DNA of 64,000 nucleotides from Shewanella sediminis HAW-EB3 (GTDB lineage: Bacteria > Pseudomonadota > Gammaproteobacteria > Enterobacterales > Shewanellaceae), in contig NC_009831.1 of the NCBI RefSeq assembly GCF_000018025.1, positions 5,208,001-5,272,000 on the forward strand, written 5' to 3'. Shown here in pieces: positions 27,570 through 38,956 of the stretch (the first letter of the stretch is position 1; each line of letters begins with the position of its first letter). The notes beneath the pieces were generated by a model. That model did no database searches, was not told the DNA's origin, and saw only the letters and a list, made by a program, of their open reading frames with translations. A program made the translations under genes and the position numbers.

Positions 27570-29618
27570 TTAGAGGTCTTCAGAAATAATTTTAGGAGTC
27601 ACGAAAATTAATAACTCCTGTCTATTATTCTCATCCGTTGTACTCCTGAACAGGAAGCCAACAAAGGGAATATCTCCCAGCACAGGTACTTTACTCACTC
27701 GGTTAATCAATTGCTGTTGATAGATACCACCAAGCACAATAGTTTCACCATGATCGACCAAAACCTGAGTTCCTATTCGTTGAGTATCGATAGAAACTGC
27801 CGACCCCAAAGGTGTTGCAACGACTTTACCTTGAGAATCCTGAGTAATTTCAAGATCGAGGATCACCCTATTATCTGGTGTAATTTGTGGTGTGACACGC
27901 AATGACAACACCGCCTTTTTAAAGCTAATCGTTGCGGCACCACTAGAGCTCGCCTCTAAATAGGGGATCTCTACACCCTGTTCGATATAGGCAGCTTTTT
28001 GATTAGAGGTCATGATACGTGGACTGGCGATAATCTCTCCCTTATCTTCCTTCTCCAACGCACTCAATTCCATATCGAGTACCGTTCCATCGGCCAGCTT
28101 AGCCACATGAAAAGCAACTCTCGCAGCACCGGTAGATGCCGGCAAATTCACGTTCAAGCGATCAACAAGGGCTGGTACGATGCCATTTGAAATACTCTCC
28201 GCTCCCTCAAGACTTCCGGAAGTGCCTTTATCACCCTGCTGATCTGTCACTCCCCATCTAATACCAAGTTCCTCGGAGACATCATCCTTTACTGTCACCA
28301 TGCGAGACTCGATGAGCACCTGACGAATTGGAATATCCAGAACCTCAATTAATCGATGAACATTCTCTAATATATCTTCAGTATCTTTCACCAAAAGTGT
28401 ATTGGTACGTTCATCGACCGCAACGCTACCACGGCTCGATAACAGACTGGAGCCTTCACTTTTTAACAGTTCGGCGATGTCAGTCGCCTTAGCATAATTT
28501 ATCTGCAGGTATTCAGAATATAGCGGTGCAAGCTCTTTAACTTCCTGCATATTCTTTAATTGCTGACTCTCGCGAATGGCTAACTCTTCACTAGGAGCGA
28601 TCATCAGGATATTCCCCTCGATGCGCTTATCCAGCCCCTTCGTCTGTAAGATAAGATCCAGAGCCTGATCCCAGGGAACATCATCTAAACGTAGAGTGAT
28701 ATCGCCTTCGACCGTATCACTGGTCACTAAGTTGAAATCGTTATAATCGGCAATAATCTGAAGAACGGTTCTAACAGAGATACTTTGAAAGTTCAGGGAT
28801 AATGAGCGTCCGTCGTACTTTTTCTCTTTTTTGACGACATTAACTCGTTCAACCTTAGTCACACTCAACCTAAACAGGCTGCCCTCCTGTTTATAGTTGT
28901 ACTCATAATTTCCGGCGATATCTATAAGTACACGTGTGGTCAACTCATCCTTAAAGGTTTCAAAGCTTCTCACCGGCGTGGCAAAGTCCTGAACATCCAT
29001 GACATAGAGCAGCTCTGAAGCTATTTCAGTGTTATATAGCTTCAATTCAAGCTTAGCCCCCACCTGCTCCACATTCGCCGCGACAGAGCTATTATTCAGC
29101 TTAACCAGTAGCTCTCCTCCTCCGTCGGAGGTTCTTCTAAAATCAATATTATCAACGCCATTGATAAATGGATTCGTTTCCTTTGTAGCGCTATTCGCCA
29201 CCTCATCGTTAATCGTAAGACTATAAACATTACCGGCAAGTTTACCTTGGTAAGCTTTGACCTTATCCAGTGCGACGACCACCTTCATAACACTATTATC
29301 TTGTTTAACCTCAATAGTCTCGACTCCAACTGTATTTATTGGAAGAGACTCTTTTTCTAAGCCAGATACACTTTCATTAAAGCCAAGGATAATTTCAGCA
29401 GGGGATGCATTTAACTCAATTTCCGGCTCCATGATTTCATTTTCAAAAATCAATTGAAGCTCTAACTGATGATCAACGATAGAGTGGTACTTTACATCCA
29501 CTAGACGATTCGCAGCCATCGCATACGATGTTCCTGCAGAAATTAGCGCTAAACTAACAACAAGCCTAAAAAGCGCTGACACATTAAAAAAGTTTTTATT
29601 CGCGGCAGAAGATTCCAT
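27570..29618 (-). CDS. pilQ: Type IV pilus secretin
   Basis: 682 residues with a Sec signal peptide (to about SYAMA, 34). AMIN domains (about 40-250) bind peptidoglycan; SecretinN modules follow (LSLNFQSISVRTVLQIIADY), then the C-terminal secretin barrel with ITPDNRVILDLEITQDSQG and GETIVLGGIYQQQ. It forms the outer-membrane gate of the type IV pilus. Last gene of pilMNOPQ. Confidence 0.96.
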   Translation of the reverse strand: MESSAANKNFFNVSALFRLVVSLALISAGTSYAMAANRLVDVKYHSIVDHQLELQLIFENEIMEPEIELNASPAEIILGFNESVSGLEKESLPINTVGVETIEVKQDNSVMKVVVALDKVKAYQGKLAGNVYSLTINDEVANSATKETNPFINGVDNIDFRRTSDGGGELLVKLNNSSVAANVEQVGAKLELKLYNTEIASELLYVMDVQDFATPVRSFETFKDELTTRVLIDIAGNYEYNYKQEGSLFRLSVTKVERVNVVKKEKKYDGRSLSLNFQSISVRTVLQIIADYNDFNLVTSDTVEGDITLRLDDVPWDQALDLILQTKGLDKRIEGNILMIAPSEELAIRESQQLKNMQEVKELAPLYSEYLQINYAKATDIAELLKSEGSSLLSSRGSVAVDERTNTLLVKDTEDILENVHRLIEVLDIPIRQVLIESRMVTVKDDVSEELGIRWGVTDQQGDKGTSGSLEGAESISNGIVPALVDRLNVNLPASTGAARVAFHVAKLADGTVLDMELSALEKEDKGEIIASPRIMTSNQKAAYIEQGVEIPYLEASSSGAATISFKKAVLSLRVTPQITPDNRVILDLEITQDSQGKVVATPLGSAVSIDTQRIGTQVLVDHGETIVLGGIYQQQLINRVSKVPVLGDIPFVGFLFRSTTDENNRQELLIFVTPKIISEDL

Positions 29619-29639
29619 TATTCCCTCATCCTTCGCTTG

Positions 29640-30155
29640 TTATTTCCCAGTTAATTCTAAGTTGCTGAGTCTTTCCGTCCAGCAACCAGAACCATCTGGA
29701 ATTAATTCAATTATTTCGACTGTTTGTGGTGTAACTTTAGCAATTCTTCCGTGATATAGACCCAAGTATTCTCCAATACCTAAACGATAAACACTAGCAT
29801 CATTTGTTTCTACCAGGGCCCAGATGTTCCCAACTTCACTCAATGTCCCACGCATCTTTAAGTTATCCAGAGCATAAGTTTCTAAGCGCCCTTTACGTCT
29901 CTTAAGGTCGGGTTGTAAACAGTCCTTTGTGGTATCTATGACCTCTTCCGTTAATTCTCGTGAAGGAGGAACGAAGGGGCTGCGCATTAAATCGGCTTGA
30001 TACTCAAAATGTTCAAATTTAGGCGGTTCTTTCAATGGCGGAATATGTGCCACATGCTGCGCCTTTGTCGTAGTAACAAATAGCTCTAAATCACTTCGAT
30101 CGCCAACACAGCCCACCAAAAAAAGGCTAAATACTAATAAAGGAAGAAGTTTCAT
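29640..30155 (-). CDS. pilP: Type IV pilus lipoprotein PilP
   Basis: 171 residues. Lipobox LFLVGCVGD puts the lipidated Cys near 16. The C-terminal beta domain contains LKMRGTLSEVGNIWALVET and LGIGEYLGLYHGRI, typical of PilP. It links the inner-membrane PilNO complex to PilQ. 21 bp before pilQ, 2 bp after pilO. Confidence 0.94.
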   Translation of the reverse strand: MKLLPLLVFSLFLVGCVGDRSDLELFVTTTKAQHVAHIPPLKEPPKFEHFEYQADLMRSPFVPPSRELTEEVIDTTKDCLQPDLKRRKGRLETYALDNLKMRGTLSEVGNIWALVETNDASVYRLGIGEYLGLYHGRIAKVTPQTVEIIELIPDGSGCWTERLSNLELTGK

Positions 30156-30157
30156 TA

Positions 30158-30778
30158 TTATTTCCCCTTCGCTTTTTTCATATCGGCAGGTAAATCAGCC
30201 CCCTCTTTAAAACGATATGTTTTTGCCAATATTTCCATTCCTAAGCCACCGGAATCTGATTTCTTAATAACGAAGTCATGTAGACTCACAATCCGCGGCA
30301 ACTTAGCCACACCGCTGACCAACTCACCGAGTTCATGGTATTCACCACTTACAGTCATGCTAATTGGAAATTCGAAATAGAAATCTCTTTGGATCACTTC
30401 TCGCCAATCCAAACTCTCAATCTTTAACCCGGAGTCTGTCGCTACAAAGGTTAAATCATCGAGTAAACCCGGCATTTCATTCTTAGATGGCAGCATCTTA
30501 AGTAATTCTGCAAACTGAGATTCCATTGCGGCTAACTGTTCACGGTAGAGTTTAAGGTTAGCCGCGAGTCGGTATTTAGACTTAAAATCATCTCTTAATT
30601 TTACTTCTGTCTCTTGCTCGAAACTTAACGTATCTATCGCATCAGAAACAAACAAAAAATAGCTGGCAATAAAGATACATATTGACAATATAGCAGCAAA
30701 AACAATTTTAACGAATGGAGGCCAACCTCCAATATTTTCAAAATCGATGTCGTTAAACTGACTCAGTTCAAGGTTCAT
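30158..30778 (-). CDS. pilO: Type IV pilus inner-membrane protein PilO
   Basis: 206 residues. One transmembrane helix near 25-47 (FVKIVFAAILSICIFIASYF), a coiled coil, then a ferredoxin-like periplasmic domain (LLDDLTFVATDSGLKIESLD). It pairs with PilN. Overlaps pilN by 4 bp. Confidence 0.94.
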   Translation of the reverse strand: MNLELSQFNDIDFENIGGWPPFVKIVFAAILSICIFIASYFLFVSDAIDTLSFEQETEVKLRDDFKSKYRLAANLKLYREQLAAMESQFAELLKMLPSKNEMPGLLDDLTFVATDSGLKIESLDWREVIQRDFYFEFPISMTVSGEYHELGELVSGVAKLPRIVSLHDFVIKKSDSGGLGMEILAKTYRFKEGADLPADMKKAKGK

Positions 30779-31353
30779 TTACTCGCTCCCTGGTCTGAAT
30801 TATCCATACTATCAACTTCACTGATCGTCACTTTCAAACTAAATCGTTGTAACTGTCTCAATTCTTCGCTGTGAGCAACAATAGACTGCATATTGGGATC
30901 CAGTAGCCATTTAGACGTTTTCACCTTTCTCATCATGTTTGCCACATTATTATTGGATTCACTGCGTCCCTCTATCCACAATAAACTCCCTTTCTTTTCA
31001 ATACTGGAAAGGTAAATCCCAGGTGGAACGATACGTACGAGCTCATCTAACACATGAGTAGGTAAGTTTCTGGATTGCTGTAAATTTAAAATAATTTCAG
31101 TACGGCGCTCAATATCTTTTTTCCGTGTTCGTATCTGCTTTATTTCGGCGATCTGTTTTTCCAGAAGCTGAATTTCATTCTGCAGGTAGGCATTTCTCGA
31201 CTTTTGATTATCCGTCATCATGTCAAGAACACTTAACGAAAGAAAAACAATCAGTGAAGAACCAAGAAAAACTAACGCTAATATGCCAATGTAATCTCTC
31301 TTTTGCTTTTCTCTCGCTTCTTCGCGCCAGGGTAAAAGGTTTATGTTCGCCAT
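30775..31353 (-). CDS. pilN: Type IV pilus inner-membrane protein PilN
   Basis: 192 residues. The cytoplasmic N-terminus INLLPWREEAREKQKR is the PilM-binding signature, followed by a transmembrane helix, a coiled coil and a periplasmic domain (IVPPGIYLSSIEKKGSLLWI). Overlaps pilM by 13 bp and pilO by 4. Confidence 0.95.
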   Translation of the reverse strand: MANINLLPWREEAREKQKRDYIGILALVFLGSSLIVFLSLSVLDMMTDNQKSRNAYLQNEIQLLEKQIAEIKQIRTRKKDIERRTEIILNLQQSRNLPTHVLDELVRIVPPGIYLSSIEKKGSLLWIEGRSESNNNVANMMRKVKTSKWLLDPNMQSIVAHSEELRQLQRFSLKVTISEVDSMDNSDQGASK

Positions 31354-32420
31354 TGAGAGTAACTCCTCAGCGCTAGACCACAGGCAACCATATATTTGCC
31401 TATATCCGGTTGCAATCGGCTTTTCACTTCATCATCTGCATGTAGGCATCCCTGAAATGGGTCCGCTATGATAGTGTGAACACCTAACTCATTCGTTAAT
31501 AAATTCGCCATCCCTTCAAGCTTAGATGTGCCACCACACAAAATAATGTGGTCGACCTTATCCTTACCGCTGGAAGTACAATATATCTGTAATGTTCTCT
31601 TGATCTGCTGTAATAGCTGGGTTTGAAAGGGAGATAAAACCTCAAACATATAATTTCGTGGCAAATCACCTTCCAATTTGGCTTTTTCGGCTTGTTCGTG
31701 CGACATCCCGTAAAAAGATAAAATTGATTGAGTAAATTGTTCTCCACCAAAAGCCTGCTCACGCACAAAGCTTGTTTCACCATCCTCGACAACTGCAAAT
31801 GTAGTGATGTTTGCACCTATATCGACTAAGGCAACGACCTTACTCTCGACTCCCTCAGGTAATTGAGCAGCAACTATCTCATAGGCTCTTCCCAATGCAT
31901 AACCTTCGATGTCGACGACCTTACTTTCAAGATTTATATCATCAAGGGCATCGACTCGGGCGTCGATATTCTCTGTCCGACATGCGCTGAGTAGAACATC
32001 GACCTTAGTCGGGTCGGTACTATTCACATTCAAGGTTTCAAAATCAATGCTGACTTCATCGAGCGAATATGGAATAAGGTTATCAGCCTCTATTTCAATC
32101 TGGCTCTCCATCTCCTCTTCACTGAGAGACGCATCCATATAGATGACCTTTGTCATAACGGCAGAGCCAGAAACCGCAACTGAAGCAAATTTAGCGCTCT
32201 TGGGGAGTATGCGTTTAACCTGCTTCAATGACTCAACGACCGCATCAACATCTCGGATCTCGTGATCATTAACGGCACCCTTTTTAACGGGTACTGCAGC
32301 ATGACTTACAATTTTATAACCATCAGCCGTCTGACTCAGCAGTATTGCCTTAATCTCGTGGGAACCGATATCGATCCCAACCATCTGCGGAGCCTGACGC
32401 TTCCATAATTTTGAAAGCAT
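31341..32420 (-). CDS. pilM: Type IV pilus actin-like ATPase PilM
   Basis: 359 residues. Actin/FtsA-like fold with phosphate-binding GIDIGSHEIKAILLS, VALVDIGANITTFAVVED and ILCGGTSKLEGM. It sits in the cytoplasm and couples PilN to the pilus motor. First gene of pilMNOPQ, divergent from mrcA across 187 bp. Confidence 0.96.
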   Translation of the reverse strand: MLSKLWKRQAPQMVGIDIGSHEIKAILLSQTADGYKIVSHAAVPVKKGAVNDHEIRDVDAVVESLKQVKRILPKSAKFASVAVSGSAVMTKVIYMDASLSEEEMESQIEIEADNLIPYSLDEVSIDFETLNVNSTDPTKVDVLLSACRTENIDARVDALDDINLESKVVDIEGYALGRAYEIVAAQLPEGVESKVVALVDIGANITTFAVVEDGETSFVREQAFGGEQFTQSILSFYGMSHEQAEKAKLEGDLPRNYMFEVLSPFQTQLLQQIKRTLQIYCTSSGKDKVDHIILCGGTSKLEGMANLLTNELGVHTIIADPFQGCLHADDEVKSRLQPDIGKYMVACGLALRSYSQWRT

Positions 32421-32607
32421 AGTCCATCGTCACTTTTTTGTTATTGTTTCAAGAATTAGATTAGCACAAAATCAACTCGTTATAGATATTTGTACAGAAT
32501 GTTTCTGAGTTTTACAATTGCCATTTTTTTGACAACCTTTTTTACTTCACCAATGCGCAAGCGCCTTATATACTATTGGTCTTGCAAAAAATTTTTGGAA
32601 TATTCCG

Positions 32608-35139
32608 GTGAAGTGGTTAAAACGTATTATTATTGCTCTATTCAGCCTAGCTCTTTTGGGCGTTGGCGCCATTGCTGCGGCCTATTTTTATGTGTTGCCC
32701 GAACTCCCGGACGTAAACACGTTAAAAACGGTAAAACTTCAAACCCCATTACGCATATACAGTAGTGACGGCAAGCTGATCTCTCAATTTGGTGAAAAGA
32801 GACGAATTCCGGTTGATTTTCAAAATGTTCCCCCACTTCTTATCGATGCTGTTTTAGATACGGAAGATGCCAGGTTTTTCGAACATCATGGTATCGATCC
32901 TATCGGTATCACTCGTGCGGCATTCATTCTTTTAACCACAGGAAAAAAGAGCCAGGGGGCTAGCACCATCACCCAGCAGGTAGCACGAGGCTTCTTCCTT
33001 TCCCGTGAAAAGACCTACATACGTAAAATTAAAGAAATTTTTCTAGCCATAAAAATTGAGAAGGCCTTATCTAAAGAGAAAATTTTAGAGCTGTATCTAA
33101 ATCGCTCTTTCTTAGGTAATCGCGCCTATGGTGTCGGCGCCGCTGCACAGGTCTATTATGGCAAAGAATTAAATCAGCTAACCCTACCAGAGATGGCAAT
33201 GATCGCCGGTCTACCTCAGGCACCTTCAGCAGCCAATCCTATTCGTAATCCTGCAAGAGCGATGAATCGTCGTAATTGGGTATTGAGCCGTATGTTAGAG
33301 AAGCAAAACATTACTCAGGCTCAGTATATGGAGGCAACCCAATCTCCCATCACGGCGAAATATCACGGGGCTGAAATTAATCTCTATGCTCCCTATATTT
33401 CAGAGATGGCGAGAGACTATTTAGTTGAAAAATATGGTGAAGAGGAGGCTTACACTGGTGGCTATAACATCTATACCAGCATTGATTCCACGCTTCAGCT
33501 AGAGGCTCAGCAGGCACTGAGAAACAATGTCTACGCCTATGATGAGCGACATGGCTACCGCGGCCCGAAAGCCGTTCTTTGGACCGATAGTCCACTGAAC
33601 AATCAAGATATTATCGACCGTCTAAAACAGACCAAAGCATTTCAAGGCCTATTACCCACTGCTATCATAAGTATGAGCGAGCAAAGTGTTCGAGTGCTCA
33701 CCGCCAAAGGTGAAACGTTAGAGATTGACTGGCAAGGGCTAAAGTGGGCCCGTAAGTTCATCTCTAATAAACGTCAGGGAAAAGCCCCTAAAATGGCCTC
33801 TGAAGTTGTCGCTGTCGGTGAACAGGTATGGATTCGCAATAATGGGGAATTTTGGCAGTTAGCTCAAATTCCTGAAGTAGCCAGTGCAATTGTCTCCCTC
33901 GACCCCCATGACGGCGCCATACGTACTCTGGTCGGTGGCTTTAGTTTCCATACCAGCCAATACAACCGTGTAACTCAGGCTAAGCGTCAACTAGGTTCAA
34001 ATATTAAACCCTTTATCTATACAGCGGCGATGGAGAAAGGCTATACCCTGTCGACCTTAATCAACAATGCACCGATTAATAATGCCGATACCAGACAAGG
34101 TACTGCATGGCGCCCTAAGAACTCACCAGATCGGTATACAGGGCCAACCAGGTTACGTGTCGGACTTGCGCAATCGGTCAACGTCATGTCTGTCAGGACT
34201 ATGCGTTATGCCGGTCTCGATATGGCTATCAATACTTTAGTCAAATTTGGTTTCAATGCCGAAGATATCCCAAGAAATGAGTCCATCGCATTAGGCTCAA
34301 ACTCGGTAACCCCACTTCAAGTCGTTACCGCATTTTCTACCTTTGCCAATGGCGGATATAGAGTTGAACCCTATTTTGTTGAACGAATTGAAGATTCTTA
34401 CGGGCAGATCATCGAACAATCGAATCCAACCCTTGCCTGCAAGCCCGAACCAGACCAGTTAGAAGCAGCCACTGAGGATCCTTTTGCCTCTATGGCTGAT
34501 GAGCTACAGCAGCCAACAACTCAAGTAACAGAGCCAAGTTGTGGTGATAAAGACAGTCGATATGCGCCCCAAATCATCTCTGAACAAACCGCATTCCTGA
34601 TAACCGATGCATTAAAGAGTGTTATCTGGGGCGGCGGCAACTGGAGCAAAGGGACTGGCTGGAATGGTACGGCCTGGCGAGCGGCAAGAGTCGTAAAAAG
34701 ACATGATATTGCCGGAAAGACAGGAACAACCAACGAATCCCGGGATACCTGGTTTAGTGGATTTAACCCCAAACTCGCCACAACGGTGTGGGTAGGCTTT
34801 GACGATCACAGTAAGGAGTTGGGCAGAACCAGTTGGAATGCTAATGCCGCAAAAGATCAAATTTCTGCAGCAGAGGCAGGGGCAAAGACTGCAGGACCGG
34901 GATGGAATGAGTTCATGAAAAATGCCCTATCCGGTACGCCTGAAGCTCCGACGACTCCGCCAGAAGGTATCATCTCTGTAAGAATAGATCTGGCAACCGG
35001 AAAGTTAAGCCGCAAAACCGATTACACCAGTAGATTTGAGTATTTTGTATCAGGCACAGAACCAAAAGAATTCGCAACAGAAGCTGAAGAGGTAAACGAC
35101 ATCTTCATCGAAGACTCCACTGAGGAGCTGTTCCAGTAA
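32608..35139 (+). CDS. mrcA: Penicillin-binding protein 1A, bifunctional peptidoglycan synthase
   Basis: 843 residues, GTG start at 32608. A membrane anchor (residues about 4-28) precedes the glycosyltransferase domain (DTEDARFFEHHGID, GASTITQQVARGF), an OB-like insert, and the transpeptidase domain with active-site Ser in GSNIKPF, LAQSVNVMSVR and AGKTGTTNESRD. It polymerises and cross-links murein, activated by LpoA, which is encoded at 14608. Divergent from pilM, as in other gammaproteobacteria. Confidence 0.97.
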   Translation: MKWLKRIIIALFSLALLGVGAIAAAYFYVLPELPDVNTLKTVKLQTPLRIYSSDGKLISQFGEKRRIPVDFQNVPPLLIDAVLDTEDARFFEHHGIDPIGITRAAFILLTTGKKSQGASTITQQVARGFFLSREKTYIRKIKEIFLAIKIEKALSKEKILELYLNRSFLGNRAYGVGAAAQVYYGKELNQLTLPEMAMIAGLPQAPSAANPIRNPARAMNRRNWVLSRMLEKQNITQAQYMEATQSPITAKYHGAEINLYAPYISEMARDYLVEKYGEEEAYTGGYNIYTSIDSTLQLEAQQALRNNVYAYDERHGYRGPKAVLWTDSPLNNQDIIDRLKQTKAFQGLLPTAIISMSEQSVRVLTAKGETLEIDWQGLKWARKFISNKRQGKAPKMASEVVAVGEQVWIRNNGEFWQLAQIPEVASAIVSLDPHDGAIRTLVGGFSFHTSQYNRVTQAKRQLGSNIKPFIYTAAMEKGYTLSTLINNAPINNADTRQGTAWRPKNSPDRYTGPTRLRVGLAQSVNVMSVRTMRYAGLDMAINTLVKFGFNAEDIPRNESIALGSNSVTPLQVVTAFSTFANGGYRVEPYFVERIEDSYGQIIEQSNPTLACKPEPDQLEAATEDPFASMADELQQPTTQVTEPSCGDKDSRYAPQIISEQTAFLITDALKSVIWGGGNWSKGTGWNGTAWRAARVVKRHDIAGKTGTTNESRDTWFSGFNPKLATTVWVGFDDHSKELGRTSWNANAAKDQISAAEAGAKTAGPGWNEFMKNALSGTPEAPTTPPEGIISVRIDLATGKLSRKTDYTSRFEYFVSGTEPKEFATEAEEVNDIFIEDSTEELFQ

Positions 35140-35170
35140 GAGACCCTTTCAACTAAGCTTATAAATATAA

Positions 35171-35207
35171 AAGCGCGATAGAGTAAAATCTCCATCGCGC
35201 TTTTTTT
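35171..35207 (+). terminator. Terminator after mrcA
   Basis: AAGCGCGAT and ATCGCGCTT form the core stem, followed by a run of seven T. Clear intrinsic terminator. Confidence 0.9.
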
Positions 35208-35278
35208 AAAAATCCAAAATAAATTAACGACTTATTTTTGACAGTCACCCTTAATTTAATTTTATATTTATTTAACTT

Positions 35279-36652
35279 CTACTCAGAAGCGGCTAATTTT
35301 GTTGCCAATGCGGCTCTGACCTGGGGTAAAGCTGTTCCGCCTAGCGCTTCTCGTTTCTCAAGACATGATTCAATTGTCAGACAATCATACACATCACTTG
35401 TGATAATTTCTGAAAATGATTGCAGGTCTTTCAGCTCAAAATCCTCTAAGGGTTTCTTCTGCGCTATCGCTTTAACCACGACTTCACCGACGACATGATG
35501 TGCCTCTCTAAATGGCATACCTTTAGCTACAAGGTAGTCTGCAAGTTCGGTAGAATTTGCATAGCCCTGCTGCGCAGCACTTAAGGTGTTTTCACGATTA
35601 ACCTTTAAACCACTTAGCACTAAAGCAGCCATTTCGAGACAGATAGCCCAGCTATCCATCACATCAAATAAGCCCTCTTTGTCTTCCTGCATATCTTTGT
35701 TGTAGGCTAACGGCAGTGCCTTCATGGTCGTTAATATACCGATAAGGCTGCCATAAACCCGGCCCGTTTTACCACGGATTAACTCGAGTGCATCAGGATT
35801 CTTCTTCTGTGGCATTAGTGAAGATCCGGATGTAACTTCATCATCGAGGTCGATGAAACCGGCTTCACCGCTGTTAAAGAAGATAAGATCTTCCGCCATA
35901 CGGCTTAGGTGCATCATGCTAATTGAAGCATCACTGCAGATCTCAACTACATGGTCCCTGTCCGACACAGTATCTAAACTATTGAGTGTCGGCGACGCGA
36001 AACCCAAGGATTCCGCCAGCTTATACCTATCCATAGGATATGCAGTACCTGCAAGTGCCCCCGTTCCCAGAGGACAAGTATCGGCACGTTTGAGCGCATC
36101 TTCTAAACGACTAATATCACGCTCAAACATCTCAACATAGGCTAAGCACCAATGCCCGAAAGCCACTGGTTGTGCACGCTGAAGATGTGTGTAACCTGGC
36201 ATAACAGCGTCAAGTTCTCTTTCTGCCAGCTCTAATAGCGCTTGCCTTAACGCTTTAAGCAACAACAGTTGCTGCTGACCCTCTTTCTTACACCAAAGCT
36301 TAAGATCGGTTGCTACTTGATCATTGCGTGAACGCCCAGTATGAAGTTTTTTTCCAAGATCCCCGACTTTAGCAATCAAAGATAGTTCGACAAAACTGTG
36401 AATGTCTTCGGCACCCGACGCCAGAATAAGCTCAGGCTTCTCTTCCACTTCACCCAATAGCTCTTTTAATGCCTGTTGTAGTTGCTGACACTCAGCTTCA
36501 GACAAAATCCCCACCTGGGTGATAGCACCGGCCCAAGCTATCGAGCCGACAATATCTTGCTCGACCAAGCGGTAATCGACAGGCAATGAGTCATTGAATA
36601 ATTTAAATAGCGCGCTACTCTCCTGGCTAAATCTTCCACCCCATAATGCCAT
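35279..36652 (-). CDS. argH: Argininosuccinate lyase
   Basis: 457 residues from ATG 36652 (AGGAAG before it), the same length as E. coli ArgH; a 16-codon upstream extension is not conserved. Signatures: [26 protein letters not shown] and the fumarase-type loop [16 protein letters not shown]. It splits argininosuccinate to arginine and fumarate. There is no ArgA domain fused at the C-terminus, unlike the ArgHA of some marine relatives. Last gene of argCBFGH. Confidence 0.97.
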   Translation of the reverse strand: MALWGGRFSQESSALFKLFNDSLPVDYRLVEQDIVGSIAWAGAITQVGILSEAECQQLQQALKELLGEVEEKPELILASGAEDIHSFVELSLIAKVGDLGKKLHTGRSRNDQVATDLKLWCKKEGQQQLLLLKALRQALLELAERELDAVMPGYTHLQRAQPVAFGHWCLAYVEMFERDISRLEDALKRADTCPLGTGALAGTAYPMDRYKLAESLGFASPTLNSLDTVSDRDHVVEICSDASISMMHLSRMAEDLIFFNSGEAGFIDLDDEVTSGSSLMPQKKNPDALELIRGKTGRVYGSLIGILTTMKALPLAYNKDMQEDKEGLFDVMDSWAICLEMAALVLSGLKVNRENTLSAAQQGYANSTELADYLVAKGMPFREAHHVVGEVVVKAIAQKKPLEDFELKDLQSFSEIITSDVYDCLTIESCLEKREALGGTALPQVRAALATKLAASE

Positions 36653-36765
36653 GCTGACTTCCTCTTTCTTTATTAACCGAGAGTGGGCTCTGGGTCCCAC
36701 CCTATTTATTGACTTAACCCATTCTTCGAAACAGTGAAGATTTTTTGTAGTACCTGAAATGTCGC

Positions 36766-37989
36766 TTACTTAGCCTTTAACGCCCTGATACGGCTGGCTA
36801 AAGAGTAAAGGCGAATGAAACCTTCGGCATCTTTCTGGTTATAGACATCGTCCTCACCAAACGTCGCGAACTCTTCTGAGTAGAGGCTGTTTTCTGAACG
36901 CTTCTTTACTGCGTGAGCTTGCCCCTTATAGAGTTTAATAACGACTTCACCACTGACCAAATTAGCCAGAGGTATTGATGCAGCCAGTAGGGACTCACAT
37001 AATGGCGTAAACCAACGGCCATCATAAACAAGGTGAGCCATCTGAGCACCAATCTGCTCACGCCATTCACGACTACTCTTATCTAACACTAACTCTTCTA
37101 TGGCTCTTAGTGCGGCAAACATAACTGTGCCACCCGGAGTTTCGTAACAGCCACGAGACTTCATTCCCACGAGTCTATTCTCGGTAATATCGATTCTGCC
37201 AACCCCATGAGCACCGGCGATCTCATTTAACACCGTAAGAGCCCCGTAAGGAGAAAGTGATGCACCATTAACTTTAGTGATCTTGCCTTGCTCAAGCTCT
37301 AATGATACGTACTCAGGCTCATTGGGAGCGTCCTCAGGCGCGACGGTCATAGTCCACACGCCTTTAGTCGGCTCATTCCATGGATCTTCTAACTCGCCAC
37401 CTTCATGGGAGATATGCCAGGCATTCGCATCACGGCTATAGATCTTCGTCACAGAGGAAGTCGTTTCGATATTACGCTCGGCAAGGTAATCCAGCAGATC
37501 TTCACGGCTAACCATCTCCCACTCACGCCAAGGAGCAATCACCTTGAGGTCTGGTGCAAGAGCAGCAAAACAACCTTCGAAACGTACCTGATCGTTTCCT
37601 TTGCCGGTACAGCCATGGCAGACGGCATCGGCCCCGACTTTACGTGCAACTTCAACCTGCGCCTTAGCGATAATAGGTCTGGCCATCGATGTACCTAATA
37701 AATAGGTCCCTTCATAGATCGCACCGGTAGCGATAGTCGGGTAGATATAATCTGCCACCAGCTCTTCTTTCAGATCGACGATGTAGCACTCAGATGCACC
37801 GGAAGAGATGGCTTTCTCATGCAATCCCTCCAGCTCCGCATCACCTTGGCCCACATCGGCACAGAAAGCGATGATTTCACAATTATCATAGGTCTCTTTC
37901 AACCAAGGAATAATCGCCGAGGTATCAAGACCGCCTGAATAAGCCAGAACAACCTTTTTAACACCTGTTTTTTTCGTTTCGTTAGACAT
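36766..37989 (-). CDS. argG: Argininosuccinate synthase
   Basis: 407 residues. ATP-pyrophosphatase signature [18 protein letters not shown], then [15 protein letters not shown] and [20 protein letters not shown]. It joins citrulline and aspartate using ATP. Fourth gene of argCBFGH. Confidence 0.98.
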   Translation of the reverse strand: MSNETKKTGVKKVVLAYSGGLDTSAIIPWLKETYDNCEIIAFCADVGQGDAELEGLHEKAISSGASECYIVDLKEELVADYIYPTIATGAIYEGTYLLGTSMARPIIAKAQVEVARKVGADAVCHGCTGKGNDQVRFEGCFAALAPDLKVIAPWREWEMVSREDLLDYLAERNIETTSSVTKIYSRDANAWHISHEGGELEDPWNEPTKGVWTMTVAPEDAPNEPEYVSLELEQGKITKVNGASLSPYGALTVLNEIAGAHGVGRIDITENRLVGMKSRGCYETPGGTVMFAALRAIEELVLDKSSREWREQIGAQMAHLVYDGRWFTPLCESLLAASIPLANLVSGEVVIKLYKGQAHAVKKRSENSLYSEEFATFGEDDVYNQKDAEGFIRLYSLASRIRALKAK

Positions 37990-38047
37990 CTTATCTTCCT
38001 AATTCTTGCTACGGTTTCGTCGAAAAATCGACGATATGTAAATTGTT

Positions 38048-38956
38048 TTATTGACCCAATAGGGTCACAAGTACTGCATTTTGTGCATGCATGCGGTTTT
38101 CAGCCTGTTGCAAAATAAGTGAACCTTCGCCATCGACTACATCGGCAGTAACTTCAACACCACGATATGCAGGCAGACAATGCATAAAGAAGTTAGCGCC
38201 CGCTTTCTTCATCATTGCAGCATTAACTTGATAGGGTTTAAATTTAGCCTCGATATCACTCAGATTAGAATCGTCTCCCATAGAGATCCAAGTATCAGTA
38301 TAGATAGCATCTTGCTGAGCGATCTCTTCAATGTCAGAAGTGAGTATTAACTGACCGCCATGCTGAGCCGCTAAAGATTGAGCTTCCACAACCACCTGCC
38401 CGTCGGGGAACTGCCCAGGAGGGCAGATAACTGTCATTGTCGCACCCAAAATAGCCGCCCCATACATGAGTGAATGCGTCACATTATTTCCATCACCGAC
38501 GTATGCCAGTTTTACCTTGCTGACATCATCAAATTTCTCAGACAGGGTTAAAAAGTCGGCTAATCCCTGACAGGGGTGATACAGATCTGATAAAGCATTT
38601 ATCACCGGCACACTTCCATGCTCAGCCAAGCCCTCAATAGTCGAGTGAAGAAAGGTTCTCGCCACAATAGCATCGGCCCAACAGGAAATATTGGCAGCAA
38701 AATCAGAAACGGGCTCGCGTTTACCCAGCGCACCATTTTGCTGATCCAAATAGAGACAATGACCTCCTAACTTATTAATACCGATATCAAAACTAACACG
38801 GGTTCTTAAAGAGGGCTTCTCAAATAGCATAACCACACTCTTCCCATCCAGCGCATTACGGTACTCAGCTGGATTTCCTTTAATCTTTTTAGCAAGAGCC
38901 AACAAATCTTTGAGCTGCTCCTGACTTAAGTCCTTTATCGATAGTAGATGGTTCAT
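38048..38956 (-). CDS. argF: Ornithine carbamoyltransferase
   Basis: 302 residues. Carbamoyl-phosphate binding SLRTR in KPSLRTRVSFD, HPCQGLADFLTL, DTWISMGDD and ornithine-binding HCLPAYRG are present. It makes citrulline from ornithine and carbamoyl phosphate. At about 300 residues it is of the shorter ArgF type rather than the roughly 334-residue E. coli form. Confidence 0.96.
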   Translation of the reverse strand: MNHLLSIKDLSQEQLKDLLALAKKIKGNPAEYRNALDGKSVVMLFEKPSLRTRVSFDIGINKLGGHCLYLDQQNGALGKREPVSDFAANISCWADAIVARTFLHSTIEGLAEHGSVPVINALSDLYHPCQGLADFLTLSEKFDDVSKVKLAYVGDGNNVTHSLMYGAAILGATMTVICPPGQFPDGQVVVEAQSLAAQHGGQLILTSDIEEIAQQDAIYTDTWISMGDDSNLSDIEAKFKPYQVNAAMMKKAGANFFMHCLPAYRGVEVTADVVDGEGSLILQQAENRMHAQNAVLVTLLGQ